Of a DNA stretch of 64,000 bases, positions 40,501 through 46,918 are shown in pieces. The translations under genes and the position numbers were made by a program. Below the pieces are notes generated by a model. It ran no database searches. It saw only the letters and a list, made by a program, of their open reading frames with translations, and was not told the DNA's origin. Source of the stretch: Branchiostoma floridae (lineage: Eukaryota; Chordata; Leptocardii; Amphioxiformes; Branchiostomatidae). The stretch is taken from NCBI RefSeq assembly GCF_000003815.2, contig NC_049990.1, forward strand, positions 14,863,875 through 14,927,874, written 5' to 3'. How positions within the stretch are numbered: the stretch's first letter is position 1; each line of letters opens with the position of its first letter.

Positions 40501-43500
40501 CCGAGCTAAAGCCTGTGGACAAGGACGACCCCCCTAACTTCTAGCTTTTCCACGCTACATGAACACGCAATGCATGTTTTATTTCAATGAATACTCTATC
40601 CTTGTTATAACCAGGTGCGGCACACAGATCATATATCCGTATACCCAAGATACTCAATATTGGCAGTTTTTAGAATTCTTAGGGTTGTATTTTTTCTCTT
40701 GCCATTCCCCAGGCCTAACCTGATCATCGCGCATGCCCAATTCGTGATCCAACCGTCTGCTCTGGAAGAGATGCAGACAACCTTTGCCACAGCTGTGTCT
40801 GGTGGTCTCCTGGACACTCTGCCCGTGGATCCTCTGAGGACAACTATTGAAGAGTTTGGTAAGCTCAACTTTGCTATCTATATTACAAGGCTATGCAAAT
40901 GTCGTAGTCTTTACTTTGAGACTTGATCAAGAACCTCCATTCATTCCCTGGGTACACAACTAGTCTTCTTGTACATTGTACTTCTCAACAGACAGTTCTT
41001 ACAAACAACAAGTGACCGTAGGTAACGTACTCTGTGACGTATTTATGCTTTCTGCCGCATCAGTTGCAACAATATGATAAATATCATGCCGATGATATGG
41101 ACAGTCCCAGACAGACAAATAATGAGGAACAAGAAAGAAAACGAAGCCCTGATATTACTGATAGCTAAACTGGACAAAGTATGTACTTATCATAACACTT
41201 GCACTGTCGACCAATGCAATGTGCTAGGAAGACTGTCTATCATCTGTTTAGGAATTCATCTCCCATGACAGCTTTTCTACATTAAAGAAAACATAACCTC
41301 ATATCTGCTTGGAGATTTTTAAAAAAGGGTAATTACCAAACTCCCAAACCACATGACCTGTTCCACAATAACAGGAAAAGTCCATTTTTGAAGGGTCTTA
41401 AAGATTGGGCGGTCTGCAATGCTACTGGTAGCTCATATATCTAATATATAGCATCATCTGGAGACAACAAGTGCAATACAAAAGTGACAAAACTTGTTCT
41501 CAGAGTGACTTTTATAATATGTCATCCTCTTTCTTCCAGATGCTGGGTGTTTCACCCCTCTGGACATTGCCATACTGTTGGATGGTTCTGACGGTGTGAG
41601 TTCGGATGACTTCGAGGCAGAGAAGTCGTTTGCCAAACTCTTCCTGAATGAGTTTGACATCGGACAGGACAACAGTCGGGTGACGGTGTTCCAGTACGGA
41701 ACCGAGCCCCGCCAGGAGTTTGCCCTGGACACGTATGAAACAGACCAGGATGTACAGGATGCTATAGCAGACACAGAGTACATGGGAGGAGACAGGAACC
41801 TGGGACAGGCTATCCGCTATATGGCTACCTACGGGTTCTCTGGTAGGAATGGAGCCCGCAGGTCCATTCCTAGTGTAGCCATAATCATCACAGGTAAGTG
41901 TATATAAAGGTTCGCGACTTGCATATTAGGCAATTTGATTCCTTCCATTTTGATATAATATTATTCTTATTACCTGAAACTGCCATTTATGAATTAAATG
42001 CACACCAGTGGTGAATCCTTTGAACATGTGTTTTACGTCTTATGATAAGATTTCAATCGGGGTAATTCTAACTTCAGAACATTTCAGCACCAAGGACATT
42101 GCCATTTCAGCATGAAAGGCATTTATTTATCATTTCAACAACAAGGACATTTTAAAGCACAGTACATCTTCAATACTCCTTATCAGTGACTAAATGTTTC
42201 TAAATGTAATCTCTTCATGAAGTACTTGCATTTAGGCAACATTTTGTCTCGTTTTTAGTTCAAATACAAACAAAGATATCTCTAAATAAAACTGACTTCA
42301 GGCTCTCATAATAAAGAGCAGATAGTTTAGTTTTATTGTAAGATATCAATTGATGATGCAGTCCTAACAGGAATGATCATCTGTGTCCAGCTTACTACAC
42401 TGAATGAAGGATGATGTACATGTATATGAGTCATCAAAAGTGCAGCTTCTAAAGTCTTACATCATGGAGTAAGAATGTTTTCAGGACCTGGCCCTTCATC
42501 CTGAGACAAAAATTTGCTTGTTGGGACATAAACAATTTCAACACAAAAAAATCTGAAATTCAGTAACGTTATATGAAATTGATAAAAGTGTGCTTTCATC
42601 AGCTTAAATGACAGATGTTACAAGGAAAAGCAACAACATTGGCTTCCAAACAATGAAAAGGACAGAAAGAATTTAAGCTGGAGACAGTCCTGCATCAGGA
42701 GACAAGCTCTGTTGGTGGCATATTAATCACAGAAATGATTCAGTTAACGAGAAGGTACTGTTCTTTTTACACCCACAGGCGGTGAATCCCTGGATGAAGT
42801 GGCCTCTGCTGCAAGCAAAGCCAGGAGATCCGGTCTCATCCTGTACGCCATCGGAGTCGGGAACGCCACCGTTCCTGCAGAACTGGCTGCCATAGCAACC
42901 ACCGCTAACACCAGCTATGCTGCAGCAAGCTTCGCTGCCCTGAAAGACCTGCGTGGCGCACTGGCAGATGAGATTTGCACCAGTAAGTTTGGCTTTTGTG
43001 TGAAAGTTTTGACAGAACAGAAGTGAGTGTCGTTTCATGACCAGCAACATAGTTATTGCTCCACACCATTCTGAGCCAAGATTACATTGCACAAAATGAG
43101 AGTTAACTCTAGTTAACTTTTATCCAAGGGCTAACGAATATTTGTTCATTTAGGAAAGCAAGCCACTGGTTTTAAATGGCACCATTTTCAATACATTGTA
43201 CATTTTTGTAGTTTGAAAACACTGTTGACTTTATATCCCTGAATACCCTTTTTTTAATTCAATGGATATAACGGTAGGTTAATGTTTAATGTTGTACATC
43301 AATGTTTAATCCATCAGCACTCTGGCCTGGTCTGTCAGGTATTCAGAACCAAAGTGGTCAAGCCAAATAGCAATTATGCAAGCAACTGAGTGACACTGAC
43401 GGAAGGTAGTGGATTCTATCTGAAACGTCTGACCGTTTCCAAAATCATATCCAGTTGCTTGAGTAATTGCTATTTGGCATATCTTATTACCTGGATGTCT

Positions 43501-44766
43501 AAGCTTCATTGACATATCAAAGAGGTTAACTTTATTTGGTTTGTTTTGAAAGATGCTTGTTTATTTAGTAGAGGAGCTTTAATATTATAAGAAGTAATGT
43601 TAAGTAATAAGTTATAACCTTTTTTTTGGTTCATCTTTGTAATTTCAGCTTCATCATTAGTTAGATTTTCTTTAAAGTAATACAATATGCTTTCACAGTT
43701 GGCACTGTGCAGATTGCCTCCATGGACATCAGTGAGGATGTGACAGACCTGGGAGACTCTGCTGAGTACCAGGCACTCAAGGCTAAGATTGAGCAGGATG
43801 TGAGTGTCACATGTATATATCACATGAATGAATGAATGAATGAATGAATGAATGAATGGATGAATGAATGAATGAATGAATGAATGAATGAATGAATGAA
43901 TGAATGAATGAATGAATGAAGAAAAAGATGAATGAATCAATAAACAAACTGATGGGTTAGTGGGTGAGTGTATTGATAAAGTAATGGATGGATGGGTGGG
44001 TGGATGGATGGATGGATGGATGGATGGATGGATGGATGGATGGATGGATGGATGGATGGATGCATGCATGGATTGATGGATGGATGCATGGATGGATGGA
44101 TGGATGGATGGATGGATGCATGCATGCATGCATGCATGCATGGATGGATGGATGGATGGATGGATGGATGCATGGATGGATGGATGCATGGATGGATGGA
44201 TGGATGGATGGATGCATGGATGGATGGATGCATGGATGGATGGATGCATGGATGCATGGATGGATGGATGGATGGATTGATGGATGAATGGATGGATGGA
44301 TTGGTAGATGGATGACCTTATGGGTGAGTGGCTGACTGATTGGATGGATGGATGGATGGATGGATGGATGGATGGATGGATGGATGGATGGATGGATGGA
44401 TGGATGGATGGATGGATGGATGGATGGATGGATGGATGGATGGATAAATAGATGGAGGGATGAATTGGTTAATGAATGGACAAATACATTAACAAATGGA
44501 TGGACAGACAGATGGGTAGACGGATGTAAAGATCTTCATGTATCAAGATTGTTGGATGTTGCTTCCTTCTCATGTGAAAGCATTATCATGATAAAAGACT
44601 TAGGGTTCAAAAGAGTAAATAAATGTTTTATGGTAGAAAAAGCATAAACGTCCAGTTCTTTTTCCAATCCTATGTTAACTTTTACATTTCTCCCCAGGTG
44701 GCAGAGGTCATCGGCCCAGCGGGTGCTGACCAGGTCAACGTCCTGGGCCTCAGGGTCCTGCCATAG
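39..44766 (+). CDS. Giant secreted VWA/SEA-like repeat protein, 3' part of gene (5' end outside window)
   Basis: One gene read through about 103 exons, listed in the module entries below. Order: SEA-like pair, VWA, repeated 14 times, then a final half SEA-like domain and a TAG stop at 44764-44766. All domain borders are phase 1, and every exon whose two ends are visible keeps the frame. VWA domains of this kind (collagen VI, matrilin) bind matrix partners through a metal site (MIDAS). SEA domains occur in mucins and other heavily glycosylated surface proteins. A structural or adhesive role in an extracellular matrix, mucus or coat is therefore likely, but this is inference. No transmembrane segment or anchor follows the last domain. 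The start codon and signal peptide are not in the window. I do not recognise a named orthologue. The exon model has no transcript support here; one splice acceptor (SEA pair 5) is broken and several exons are cut by N runs. Confidence 0.88.
1662..2219 (+). CDS. VWA domain 1, single exon
   Basis: 558 bp, phase 1 to 1, 186 residues counting the split codons. Starts at [20 protein letters not shown] and ends MLCDG. MIDAS elements are present: D-x-T-x-S (DGTGS, Thr instead of the usual first Ser), the Thr in GGYTLTGKA and the Asp in VVITDG. Cysteines at both ends would close the domain by a disulfide, as in matrilin and collagen VI VWAs. Variant residues: [23 protein letters not shown]. Confidence 0.94.
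2358..3902 (+). CDS. SEA-like domain pair 1 (class A)
   Basis: Exons 2358-2473, 2658-2722, 2868-3007 and 3152-3264, 3509-3576, 3754-3902. The exon 3152-3264 ends exactly where the 100-N run begins, so its donor is not visible. Exon 1 has FRQVVQG where pair 0 has FQQVVQG, and exon 3 ends TTVVPA rather than TTVVSA. All visible splice sites are intact. Confidence 0.82.
3265..3364. other. Assembly gap (100 N)
   Basis: Replaces the start of the intron after exon 3152-3264. Nominal length; the neighbouring unit suggests about 60 bp missing. Confidence 0.95.
4017..4574 (+). CDS. VWA domain 2, single exon
   Basis: 558 bp, phase 1 to 1, open throughout. [14 protein letters not shown] and VVITDG keep the metal site. 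Differs from VWA1 by LDNFER in place of LENFER; otherwise GISYDD and [11 protein letters not shown] as in VWA1. Protein identical to VWA3 by eye. Confidence 0.94.
4713..6222 (+). CDS. SEA-like domain pair 2 (class A)
   Basis: Exons 4713-4828, 5013-5077, 5228-5367 and 5512-5624, 5829-5896, 6074-6222. All acceptors and donors are intact. Exon 3 carries FGVLRIDP instead of LGVLTIDP, a small private change. Flanking introns are almost the same as in pair 3, which marks pairs 2 and 3 as the closest relatives in class A. Confidence 0.82.
6334..6891 (+). CDS. VWA domain 3, single exon
   Basis: 558 bp, phase 1 to 1. Residues match VWA2 ([36 protein letters not shown]). Metal-site residues are complete. 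The near-identity of exon and flanking introns to unit 2 points to a very recent duplication or gene conversion. Confidence 0.94.
7030..8538 (+). CDS. SEA-like domain pair 3 (class A)
   Basis: Exons 7030-7145, 7330-7394, 7544-7683 and 7828-7940, 8145-8212, 8390-8538. The last exon reads NVNATTQ where other class A copies read NVNTTTQ; the sequon is kept. Splice sites are intact. Confidence 0.82.
8650..9207 (+). CDS. VWA domain 4, single exon, class A/B mosaic
   Basis: 558 bp, phase 1 to 1. The 5' intron and exon start are class A (LDNFER), while the rest follows the later classes: [25 protein letters not shown]. The class switch therefore lies inside this exon, within roughly its first 150 bp. 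Metal-site residues DGTGS, Thr and ITDG are complete. Confidence 0.94.
9341..13372 (+). CDS. SEA-like domain pair 4 (class B), split by a retrotransposon in an intron
   Basis: Exons 9341-9456, 9644-9708, 9843-9982 and 12675-12787, 12975-13042, 13224-13372. Class B markers: [52 protein letters not shown]. The intron after 9982 is about 2.7 kb instead of about 160 bp because of the LINE at 10057-12477. The original donor at 9983 is intact, so normal splicing across the insertion remains possible. Confidence 0.8.
9949..10056 (+). repeat. Left target-site duplication of the LINE (108 bp)
   Basis: Identical by eye to 12478-12585. It contains the last 34 bp of the exon ending at 9982, its splice donor and 74 bp of intron. 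Uninterrupted units (for example around 14788) show one copy only. Confidence 0.93.
10057..12252 (+). pseudogene. LINE ORF2 fragment, reverse transcriptase, frameshifted
   Basis: Two overlapping reading blocks. The first runs to a TAG at 10950-10952 and contains the pre-RT region and VLPLIKNK. The second resumes in another frame near 10945 (AISKVMERI) and runs to 12252 with [29 protein letters not shown] (YADD at 11392-11403) and the C-terminal region. Between RPIS and AISK a few codons usual in this family are missing, so a small deletion caused the frameshift. The copy cannot make a full enzyme. Confidence 0.88.
10057..12477 (+). mobile_element. 5'-truncated non-LTR retrotransposon (CR1/L2/jockey-like LINE)
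   Basis: 2421 bp inserted in sense in the intron after exon 9843-9982, flanked by a perfect 108-bp direct repeat. It lacks the endonuclease: the coding part opens in the linker before RT. After the stop at 12250-12252 about 225 bp of 3' UTR follow without a poly(A) tail. The RT domain and its YADD box place it in the CR1/L2/jockey group; the exact clade cannot be settled by eye. Confidence 0.9.
12478..12585 (+). repeat. Right target-site duplication of the LINE (108 bp)
   Basis: Second copy of 9949-10056. Contains a duplicate of the exon end and donor (exon-like 12478-12511) with no acceptor of its own, so it is probably silent. Confidence 0.93.
13491..14048 (+). CDS. VWA domain 5, single exon
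   Basis: 558 bp, phase 1 to 1. [31 protein letters not shown] and MICDG (Ile before the last Cys, shared only with VWA6). Metal-site residues are complete. Confidence 0.94.
14179..15682 (+). CDS. SEA-like domain pair 5 (class B), one exon with a broken acceptor
   Basis: Exons 14179-14294, 14483-14547, 14682-14821 and 14985-15097, 15285-15352, 15534-15682. Exon 14483-14547 should be preceded by TTTTACAG, as in pairs 4 and 6; here it reads TTTTACATG, a one-base T insertion that removes the AG. The next AGs lie 20 and 23 bases inside the exon and would break the frame. Skipping the 65-bp exon also breaks it. Either this unit damages the long reading frame, or the base is a sequencing or assembly error. 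Confidence 0.72.
15802..16359 (+). CDS. VWA domain 6, single exon
   Basis: 558 bp, phase 1 to 1. Private residues [21 protein letters not shown] (compare [21 protein letters not shown] in VWA5). Shares MICDG with VWA5. Metal-site residues are complete. Confidence 0.94.
16497..17999 (+). CDS. SEA-like domain pair 6 (class B, last exon turning to class C)
   Basis: Exons 16497-16612, 16800-16864, 16999-17138 and 17302-17414, 17602-17669, 17851-17999. Exon 3 has [12 protein letters not shown]. The last exon begins with class B bases and ends with class C bases (CCAGTAGTG rather than CCTGTAGTG), so the B/C junction lies inside or just after it. Splice sites are intact. Confidence 0.82.
18115..18672 (+). 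CDS. VWA domain 7, single exon (class C)
   Basis: 558 bp, phase 1 to 1. Starts [18 protein letters not shown] (class C has CSAV and FIVDG where A and B have CRAV and FLVDG). Carries FIGQLFAYL, a Gly in place of the Arg found in most copies, shared with VWA8 and VWA11. GRSYDD and [11 protein letters not shown] follow. Metal-site residues are complete. Confidence 0.94.
18808..20290 (+). CDS. SEA-like domain pair 7 (class C), partly in a gap
   Basis: Exons 18808-18923, (start in gap)-19166, 19303-19442 and 19611-19723, 19904-19971, 20142-20290. The 5' half of the second exon is lost in the 130-N run 19003-19132. Class C markers: [45 protein letters not shown]. Private SRATVIV where sister copies read SRTTVIV. 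The e1 acceptor is CATACAG. Confidence 0.75.
19003..19132. other. Assembly gap (130 N)
   Basis: Hides the acceptor and first part of the second exon of SEA pair 7. Confidence 0.95.
20410..20967 (+). CDS. VWA domain 8, single exon (class C)
   Basis: 558 bp, phase 1 to 1. Protein matches VWA7 and VWA11, including the FIGQ variant. The upstream intron holds the diagnostic GTGGATAATTATGCAC, shared only with unit 11. Confidence 0.94.
21103..22585 (+). CDS. SEA-like domain pair 8 (class C)
   Basis: Exons 21103-21218, 21397-21461, 21598-21737 and 21906-22018, 22199-22266, 22437-22585. Complete and gap-free, so it is the reference for class C. Exon 2 has [14 protein letters not shown]. Exon 1 reads [17 protein letters not shown], shared with pairs 9 and 11, where pairs 7 and 10 read TTTYDT. 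Splice sites are intact. Confidence 0.83.
22701..23258 (+). CDS. VWA domain 9, single exon (class C)
   Basis: 558 bp, phase 1 to 1. As VWA8 but with FIRQ (Arg kept). Metal-site residues are complete. Confidence 0.94.
23395..24237 (+). CDS. SEA-like domain pair 9 (class C), truncated by a 700-N gap
   Basis: Exons 23395-23510, 23689-23753, 23890-24029 and the first 40 bp of the next exon (24198-24237). The remaining exons of the second domain must lie in 24238-24937. The distance from 24198 to the next VWA (788 bp) agrees with 795 bp in unit 8, so the gap size looks right and nothing unusual need be hidden in it. Confidence 0.78.
24238..24937. other. Assembly gap (700 N)
   Basis: Hides most of the second SEA-like domain of pair 9 (three exons) and the intron before VWA10. 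The length agrees with sister units. Confidence 0.95.
24986..25543 (+). CDS. VWA domain 10, single exon (class C)
   Basis: 558 bp, phase 1 to 1. Private residues AAQVRTEFF (Val for Ala) and GGFTLTGKA (Phe for Tyr). FIRQ kept. Metal-site residues are complete. Confidence 0.94.
25678..27226 (+). CDS. SEA-like domain pair 10 (class C), with a gap
   Basis: Exons 25678-25793, 25972-26036, 26173-26300 (last 12 bp and donor in the gap) and 26547-26659, 26840-26907, 27078-27226. The 100-N run 26301-26400 replaces only about 34 bp, judging by unit 8. The last exon has SVTASVV for SVTVSVV, and its donor is GTGTGT instead of GTATGT. Confidence 0.78.
26301..26400. other. Assembly gap (100 N, nominal)
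   Basis: Hides the end of exon 3 and the donor in SEA pair 10. True size is probably about 34 bp by comparison with unit 8. Confidence 0.95.
27346..27903 (+). CDS. VWA domain 11, single exon, last of the array
   Basis: 558 bp, phase 1 to 1. Protein matches VWA7 and VWA8 (FIGQ). The acceptor context is TAGCCCC rather than TAGCTCC, which leaves the split Thr codon unchanged. Metal-site residues are complete. Confidence 0.94.
28039..30507 (+). CDS. SEA-like domain pair 11, chimera of array and old sequence
   Basis: Exons 28039-28154, 28333-28397, 28534-28731 (with a nominal 100-N gap standing for about 42 bp) and 28900-29012, 29193-29260, 30359-30507. The first five exons are array-type. SEA2 exon 1 has the class A-like TRRTVIV on a class C background. 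The last exon ([16 protein letters not shown]) is clearly older and diverged but still exactly 149 bp. The intron between them grows from about 170 bp to 1.1 kb. The array border therefore cuts through this domain. Confidence 0.78.
28560..28659. other. Assembly gap (100 N, nominal)
   Basis: Lies inside exon 3 of SEA pair 11. The exon would be 198 bp instead of 140, so the true gap is about 42 bp. Confidence 0.95.
29316..30358 (+). other. Unique intron sequence at the right border of the array
   Basis: About 1 kb between the last array-like base and the old exon 30359-30507. No ORF, exon or clear repeat seen; a short A run at 29907-29919 and a 14-bp palindrome GGCCACATGTGGCC near 30223. Confidence 0.6.
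30625..30775 (+). repeat. Dispersed repeat, family with GGTTAGACATCCAGGT end
   Basis: Intronic copy. The same core (TTAGACATCCAGG, TTTTGGAAACGGTCAGAC, CAGTTGCTTGAGT) recurs at 43343-43510 in the opposite orientation and at 59833-59955. Short, non-coding, MITE- or SINE-like. Confidence 0.6.
30826..32018 (+). CDS. VWA domain 12 (diverged), two exons
   Basis: Exons 30826-31063 and 31699-32018 (238 + 320 = 558 bp, the same total as the array VWAs). The intron is phase 2 and falls just before the [11 protein letters not shown] motif. DGTGSVG, GGGTLTG and VIVITDG keep the metal site; Cys at PPPC and VCEG. The intron contains a copy of a dispersed repeat (31125-31480). Confidence 0.92.
31125..31480 (+). 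repeat. Dispersed repeat fragment, TACCTTCGCCAA family
   Basis: Contains AACAGCATAACTCGAGAAA, TTTGATAATGGGCCCCTAGC and a late TTTTTGGTATGTATATAATG, also seen at 51622-52200 and 52546-52850. Lies in the intron of VWA12; the family's inverted ends are absent. Confidence 0.6.
32272..35497 (+). CDS. SEA-like domain pair 12 (diverged)
   Basis: Exons 32272-32390, 33232-33296, 34070-34209 and 34631-34740, 35010-35065, 35352-35497. Phases repeat the array pattern exactly (1-0, 0-2, 2-1). The first domain starts [13 protein letters not shown] and ends ATIEVAPT; the second starts [11 protein letters not shown] and ends SGSIATT. The donor after 33296 is GTTAGT, weaker than the others. Its introns hold the large foldback (32774-33009) and a CTCF-like site (33833-33846). 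Confidence 0.8.
32774..33009. repeat. Large foldback (inverted repeat), 109-bp arms
   Basis: Arms 32774-32882 and 32901-33009 are reverse complements with about two mismatches, around an 18-bp loop. The unit lies in the intron after exon 32272-32390. A 12-bp direct repeat TGTTCAATACTG lies outside it (32730-32741 and 33010-33021). It could be a foldback/MITE element or a recent inverted duplication. Confidence 0.9.
33480..33930. other. GC-richer intron segment, no exon seen
   Basis: Stands out from the AT-rich flanking intron and contains G runs (33685-33712) and the CTCF-like motif. It may be a dispersed element, but no second copy is in the window. Confidence 0.4.
33833..33846 (+). promoter_or_regulatory. 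CTCF-like motif CCACCAGGGGGCGC
   Basis: All 14 positions fit the degenerate core CCASYAGRKGGCRS known for CTCF in vertebrates and flies. It lies in an intron of the old part of the giant gene. Occupancy is unknown. Confidence 0.45.
36038..37167 (+). CDS. VWA domain 13 (diverged), two exons
   Basis: Exons 36038-36138 and 36711-37167 (101 + 457 = 558 bp). The intron is phase 0, after [10 protein letters not shown]. This copy has the classical MIDAS DGSGS (DxSxS), plus GGTNTGKA and VVTDG. A (TATTA)n tract lies just before the acceptor of the second exon. Confidence 0.92.
36667..36698 (+). repeat. (TATTA)n microsatellite
   Basis: AT-rich tract directly before the pyrimidine tract of the acceptor of VWA13 exon 2. 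Confidence 0.8.
37767..40858 (+). CDS. SEA-like domain pair 13 (diverged)
   Basis: Exons 37767-37879, 38066-38130, 38529-38674 and 39253-39362, 40143-40207, 40713-40858, phases 1-0, 0-2, 2-1 twice. The first domain starts [16 protein letters not shown]; the second starts [13 protein letters not shown] and ends LRTTIEEF. The intron 39363-40142 contains a 607-bp element with perfect inverted ends. Confidence 0.8.
39517..40123. mobile_element. MITE-like element with perfect 29-bp inverted ends
   Basis: Ends at 39517-39545 and 40095-40123 are exact reverse complements, beginning TACCGTATATTC. Inside, GTGCGTACTTTAT recurs near 39599, 40002 and 40077, so the element has nested sub-terminal repeats. 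No transposase ORF. Lies in the intron 39363-40142, 20 bp before the next exon. A TA target duplication may be included in the ends. Confidence 0.85.
41540..42982 (+). CDS. VWA domain 14 (diverged, metal site lost), two exons
   Basis: Exons 41540-41893 and 42779-42982 (354 + 204 = 558 bp); phase 1 intron. The fold is recognisable ([34 protein letters not shown], closing EICT). The MIDAS is not: DGSDG replaces DxSx[10 protein letters not shown] lacks the Thr, and the ITDG Asp becomes Gly (ITGGES across the splice). The domain probably no longer binds metal-dependent ligands. The intron begins exactly at the lost ITDG motif. Confidence 0.88.
43343..43510 (-). repeat. Dispersed repeat, GGTTAGACATCCAGGT family, reverse copy
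   Basis: Reverse orientation relative to 30625-30775. Shows partial internal inverted symmetry (GCCAAATAGCAATTA against TAATTGCTATTTGGC). Confidence 0.6.
43699..44766 (+). CDS. Terminal half SEA-like domain and stop codon
   Basis: Exons 43699-43799 and 44698-44766. They correspond to the first two exons of a SEA-like domain (phase 1-0, then 0); the third exon is absent and a TAG stop at 44764-44766 follows LGLRVLP. The protein thus ends about 56 residues after VWA14, without a membrane segment or anchor signal, consistent with a secreted product. The 898-bp intron is largely tetranucleotide microsatellite. Confidence 0.82.
43825..43920 (+). repeat. (GAAT)n microsatellite
   Basis: About 24 copies in the last intron, starting 25 bp after the donor of exon 43699-43799. 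Confidence 0.95.
43984..44530 (+). repeat. (GGAT)n microsatellite with GCAT interruptions
   Basis: Two long blocks (43984-44305 and 44338-44444) and a decayed tail in the last intron. All long frames across it (DGWM or HPSI type) are low-complexity artefacts. Confidence 0.95.
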
Positions 44767-45713
44767 ACAACATCAATGGCTGAATGTGATTCCCTTTTGT
44801 TACCCCCCCCCCCTAACAAAAAATGCCTTGCTTTTAACATGCGTATTATCTGCTAAGCATTATATATATATATTAATCACTACTTAGTTTCCTTATTCAT
44901 TAGGATCTTAATTACATAGTATCATACATGTAACTGTTACTCATTTAATTTTACCTTCGACTATTAAGCGCTATGTTATTTTTAGTGTGCTTTAATCTAA
45001 ATATATCAACTGTACTAGGTATATTTTATATTATTTTGCAATCTGATTTAGACTACACCTATTTGAAGAAAGACCTGTCCAACATCATGAAACTTCTGTC
45101 TTTTTATAAGAACAATCTAACAGAAATTCATTTACCTTACTAAAGTTTTGGTATAGTCTTGCTCAAAGAAGCCCTGGCCAATGTTGTTCCTTACTTCATA
45201 ATCAAGTGGCAATTAGATGCTAATATATATCAATAAGTGAATTTAGATTTTAATTTTCCTTTTGATAGAAACTATCACAAGTCTTTAAATTACTTAGCAT
45301 TTAAGTCCTTTCTTATACGCAATTACATTTCTGTACTATCTAGCTGGGCAATATGGTTCCTTATTTCTTAGTCAATAAGCAAGTAGTTTCTGATGTGTAG
45401 TTTGCATTTTTTCTTTGATAGAAACTATAATTATTAGTGTTCACATTGCTTAAGGTTTTTATCCCTATGAATAAGTTTGCCAGGATTGTATCATCCTAGA
45501 AGAGTCACTATTCTGAGTTTGGTTACTAATTGTGATTAGCTGGCAAACTGAAGATCATCATATAGGGTAGCCTATTAAAGTAATGGCCTCTCTTAATAGA
45601 ATTTAAATGTCTTAAAATAGTCTCTTTTAGAATTTAATGACGATAGAGATATTAAGATCTCTTACAGCTTAAGAATTCTTACTATGATTATGCTTTGTGG
45701 CAGCTGGAATAAA
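44767..45713 (+). other. Probable 3' untranslated region
   Basis: AT-rich sequence between the stop codon and the first good AATAAA. No ORF of note. Two loosely similar stretches (about 45176-45310 and 45346-45470, both with TTCCTTA and TTTGATAGAAACTA) suggest an old local duplication. Confidence 0.5.
45708..45713 (+). terminator. Candidate polyadenylation signal AATAAA
   Basis: AATAAA followed within 40 bp by a T/GT-rich stretch. It would give the giant gene a 3' UTR of about 0.95 kb. No transcript end is visible to prove it. Confidence 0.45.
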
Positions 45714-46555
45714 GGTTTTTGCAACCAATTGAGTTTCCTTTGACCATTTTTGTTTGTCCAAAGGAAAATTACTTATTTGTTCAGATAAAAATGACAATAA
45801 TACTACCTCGGTTATAGGTACTGTAGTATAGTTTCACCAGAAGCATATTTGACAAACCTATGTGTACTCCTGCTCTTATTGAGAAATATTCACCTTTATA
45901 GGTTAGTTATAATTTCTCCGGTATAAATAGACCGTCGTAAGCGGTGACCAAACTGAAGTACTATCGCCGTCCACTAGGCGGCGCTTCAATACCGTCGAGT
46001 TGCAATCTGGGCGTTGTGGAATGAGTAGCTTAGGAGAAGTAGAGCCCAGGAAATGACGGGGTGGCCCTAGTGTGCACAGATAGATGTTACTTTCTTAATG
46101 GGTAATGCATTTGATAAAACAGTACTACAGAAGCTCTTTAACATCTTGTTTAATCGCTTGTTAGCGATTTATATGCGACACAAAGAGTTTCTCACCAGTC
46201 TATTTATATCTTGGACGGCTTTGCTAACAACTCAATAGCCGTAAAGGTTGCAGTGACGTTAGGGAATTTATGTATTCAAGCTTAGTTACACAGTGTAACA
46301 GGTGTCTATACTTCAGTATAGAATCGCTGGCCCTTATAACAATACGGTGTCAATCTGCAATACCACCTTTTGCCGATAGGAGCGCTACAGTCGTTTACAA
46401 TGAATGCAAACTGTTATGATATGCTAAAAGCCGCAAAAATTATATCGCTAATTCAACATCGTTTCTAAACAATAAATATACATCTTCTTCAGTATTCTAT
46501 CCTGGCCCTCTTTAGCTAAAGCTTTGATGGTTCCTTTTCTGGACAAGGCTGCACC
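45714..46555. other. Intergenic, no gene seen
   Basis: After the presumed polyadenylation site. Contains a TATA-like TATAAATA (45922-45929) and a CTCF-like motif (45971-45984), but no convincing ORF follows on the plus strand. Confidence 0.5.
45971..45984 (+). promoter_or_regulatory. CTCF-like motif CCACTAGGCGGCGC
   Basis: 13 of 14 positions fit CCASYAGRKGGCRS (C at the K position). Lies about 260 bp past the presumed end of the giant gene, where an insulator would be placed. Confidence 0.35.
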
Positions 46556-46873
46556 TCACAGGATACCACCTGACGCCATCATCGCTAGGAGGACCATCGC
46601 CCAAACCGCTACTACCTTGTCCCGCTGTGCACCTGCAATACAGGGAAATCAGTGGATAACGAATGTTGATTTTCTAACAATTCCAGCAATAAACGGTGTA
46701 AAATTGACATATTCATTAGTATAGGACCTCGGTTCATTTACATAGTGACTGTAGCCATAGTTTTGGCAGCAAACAACAACATATAGTGCATTGCGTGTAT
46801 GCTTCAACGATACATGAGGCTCACCCGTCTGACCACCACTACCCACGTCACTGTCAGTCTTCTTGGTCGCCAT
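46556..46873 (-). CDS. Candidate two-exon microprotein with C-terminal membrane segment
   Basis: Minus strand. Exon 1 is 46873-46825 (ATG in ACCATGG context; MATKKTDSDVGSGGQTG up to the split Gly). Intron with GTGAGC donor and TATTGCAG acceptor. Exon 2 is 46632-46556, giving AQRDK, then VVAVWAMVLLAMMASGGIL, then TGA. Total 41 residues: a short polar head and one hydrophobic helix that runs to the C-terminus, as in tail-anchored microproteins. An ETS/CRE composite lies 46 bp upstream of the ATG. A cryptic GTGAGG donor just before the stop would allow a longer protein. I do not recognise the family. No transcript support; exon 2 could be chance. Confidence 0.33.
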
Positions 46874-46918
46874 GGTTACAGTTGTTTTCAGGCCTGATGA
46901 CGCCCCCATTTGTGTTGA

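Noticed and set aside
43506-44647. Frames of 66-247 codons rich in DGWM or HPSI repeats
   Set aside because: Translation of GGAT/GAAT microsatellite in an intron.
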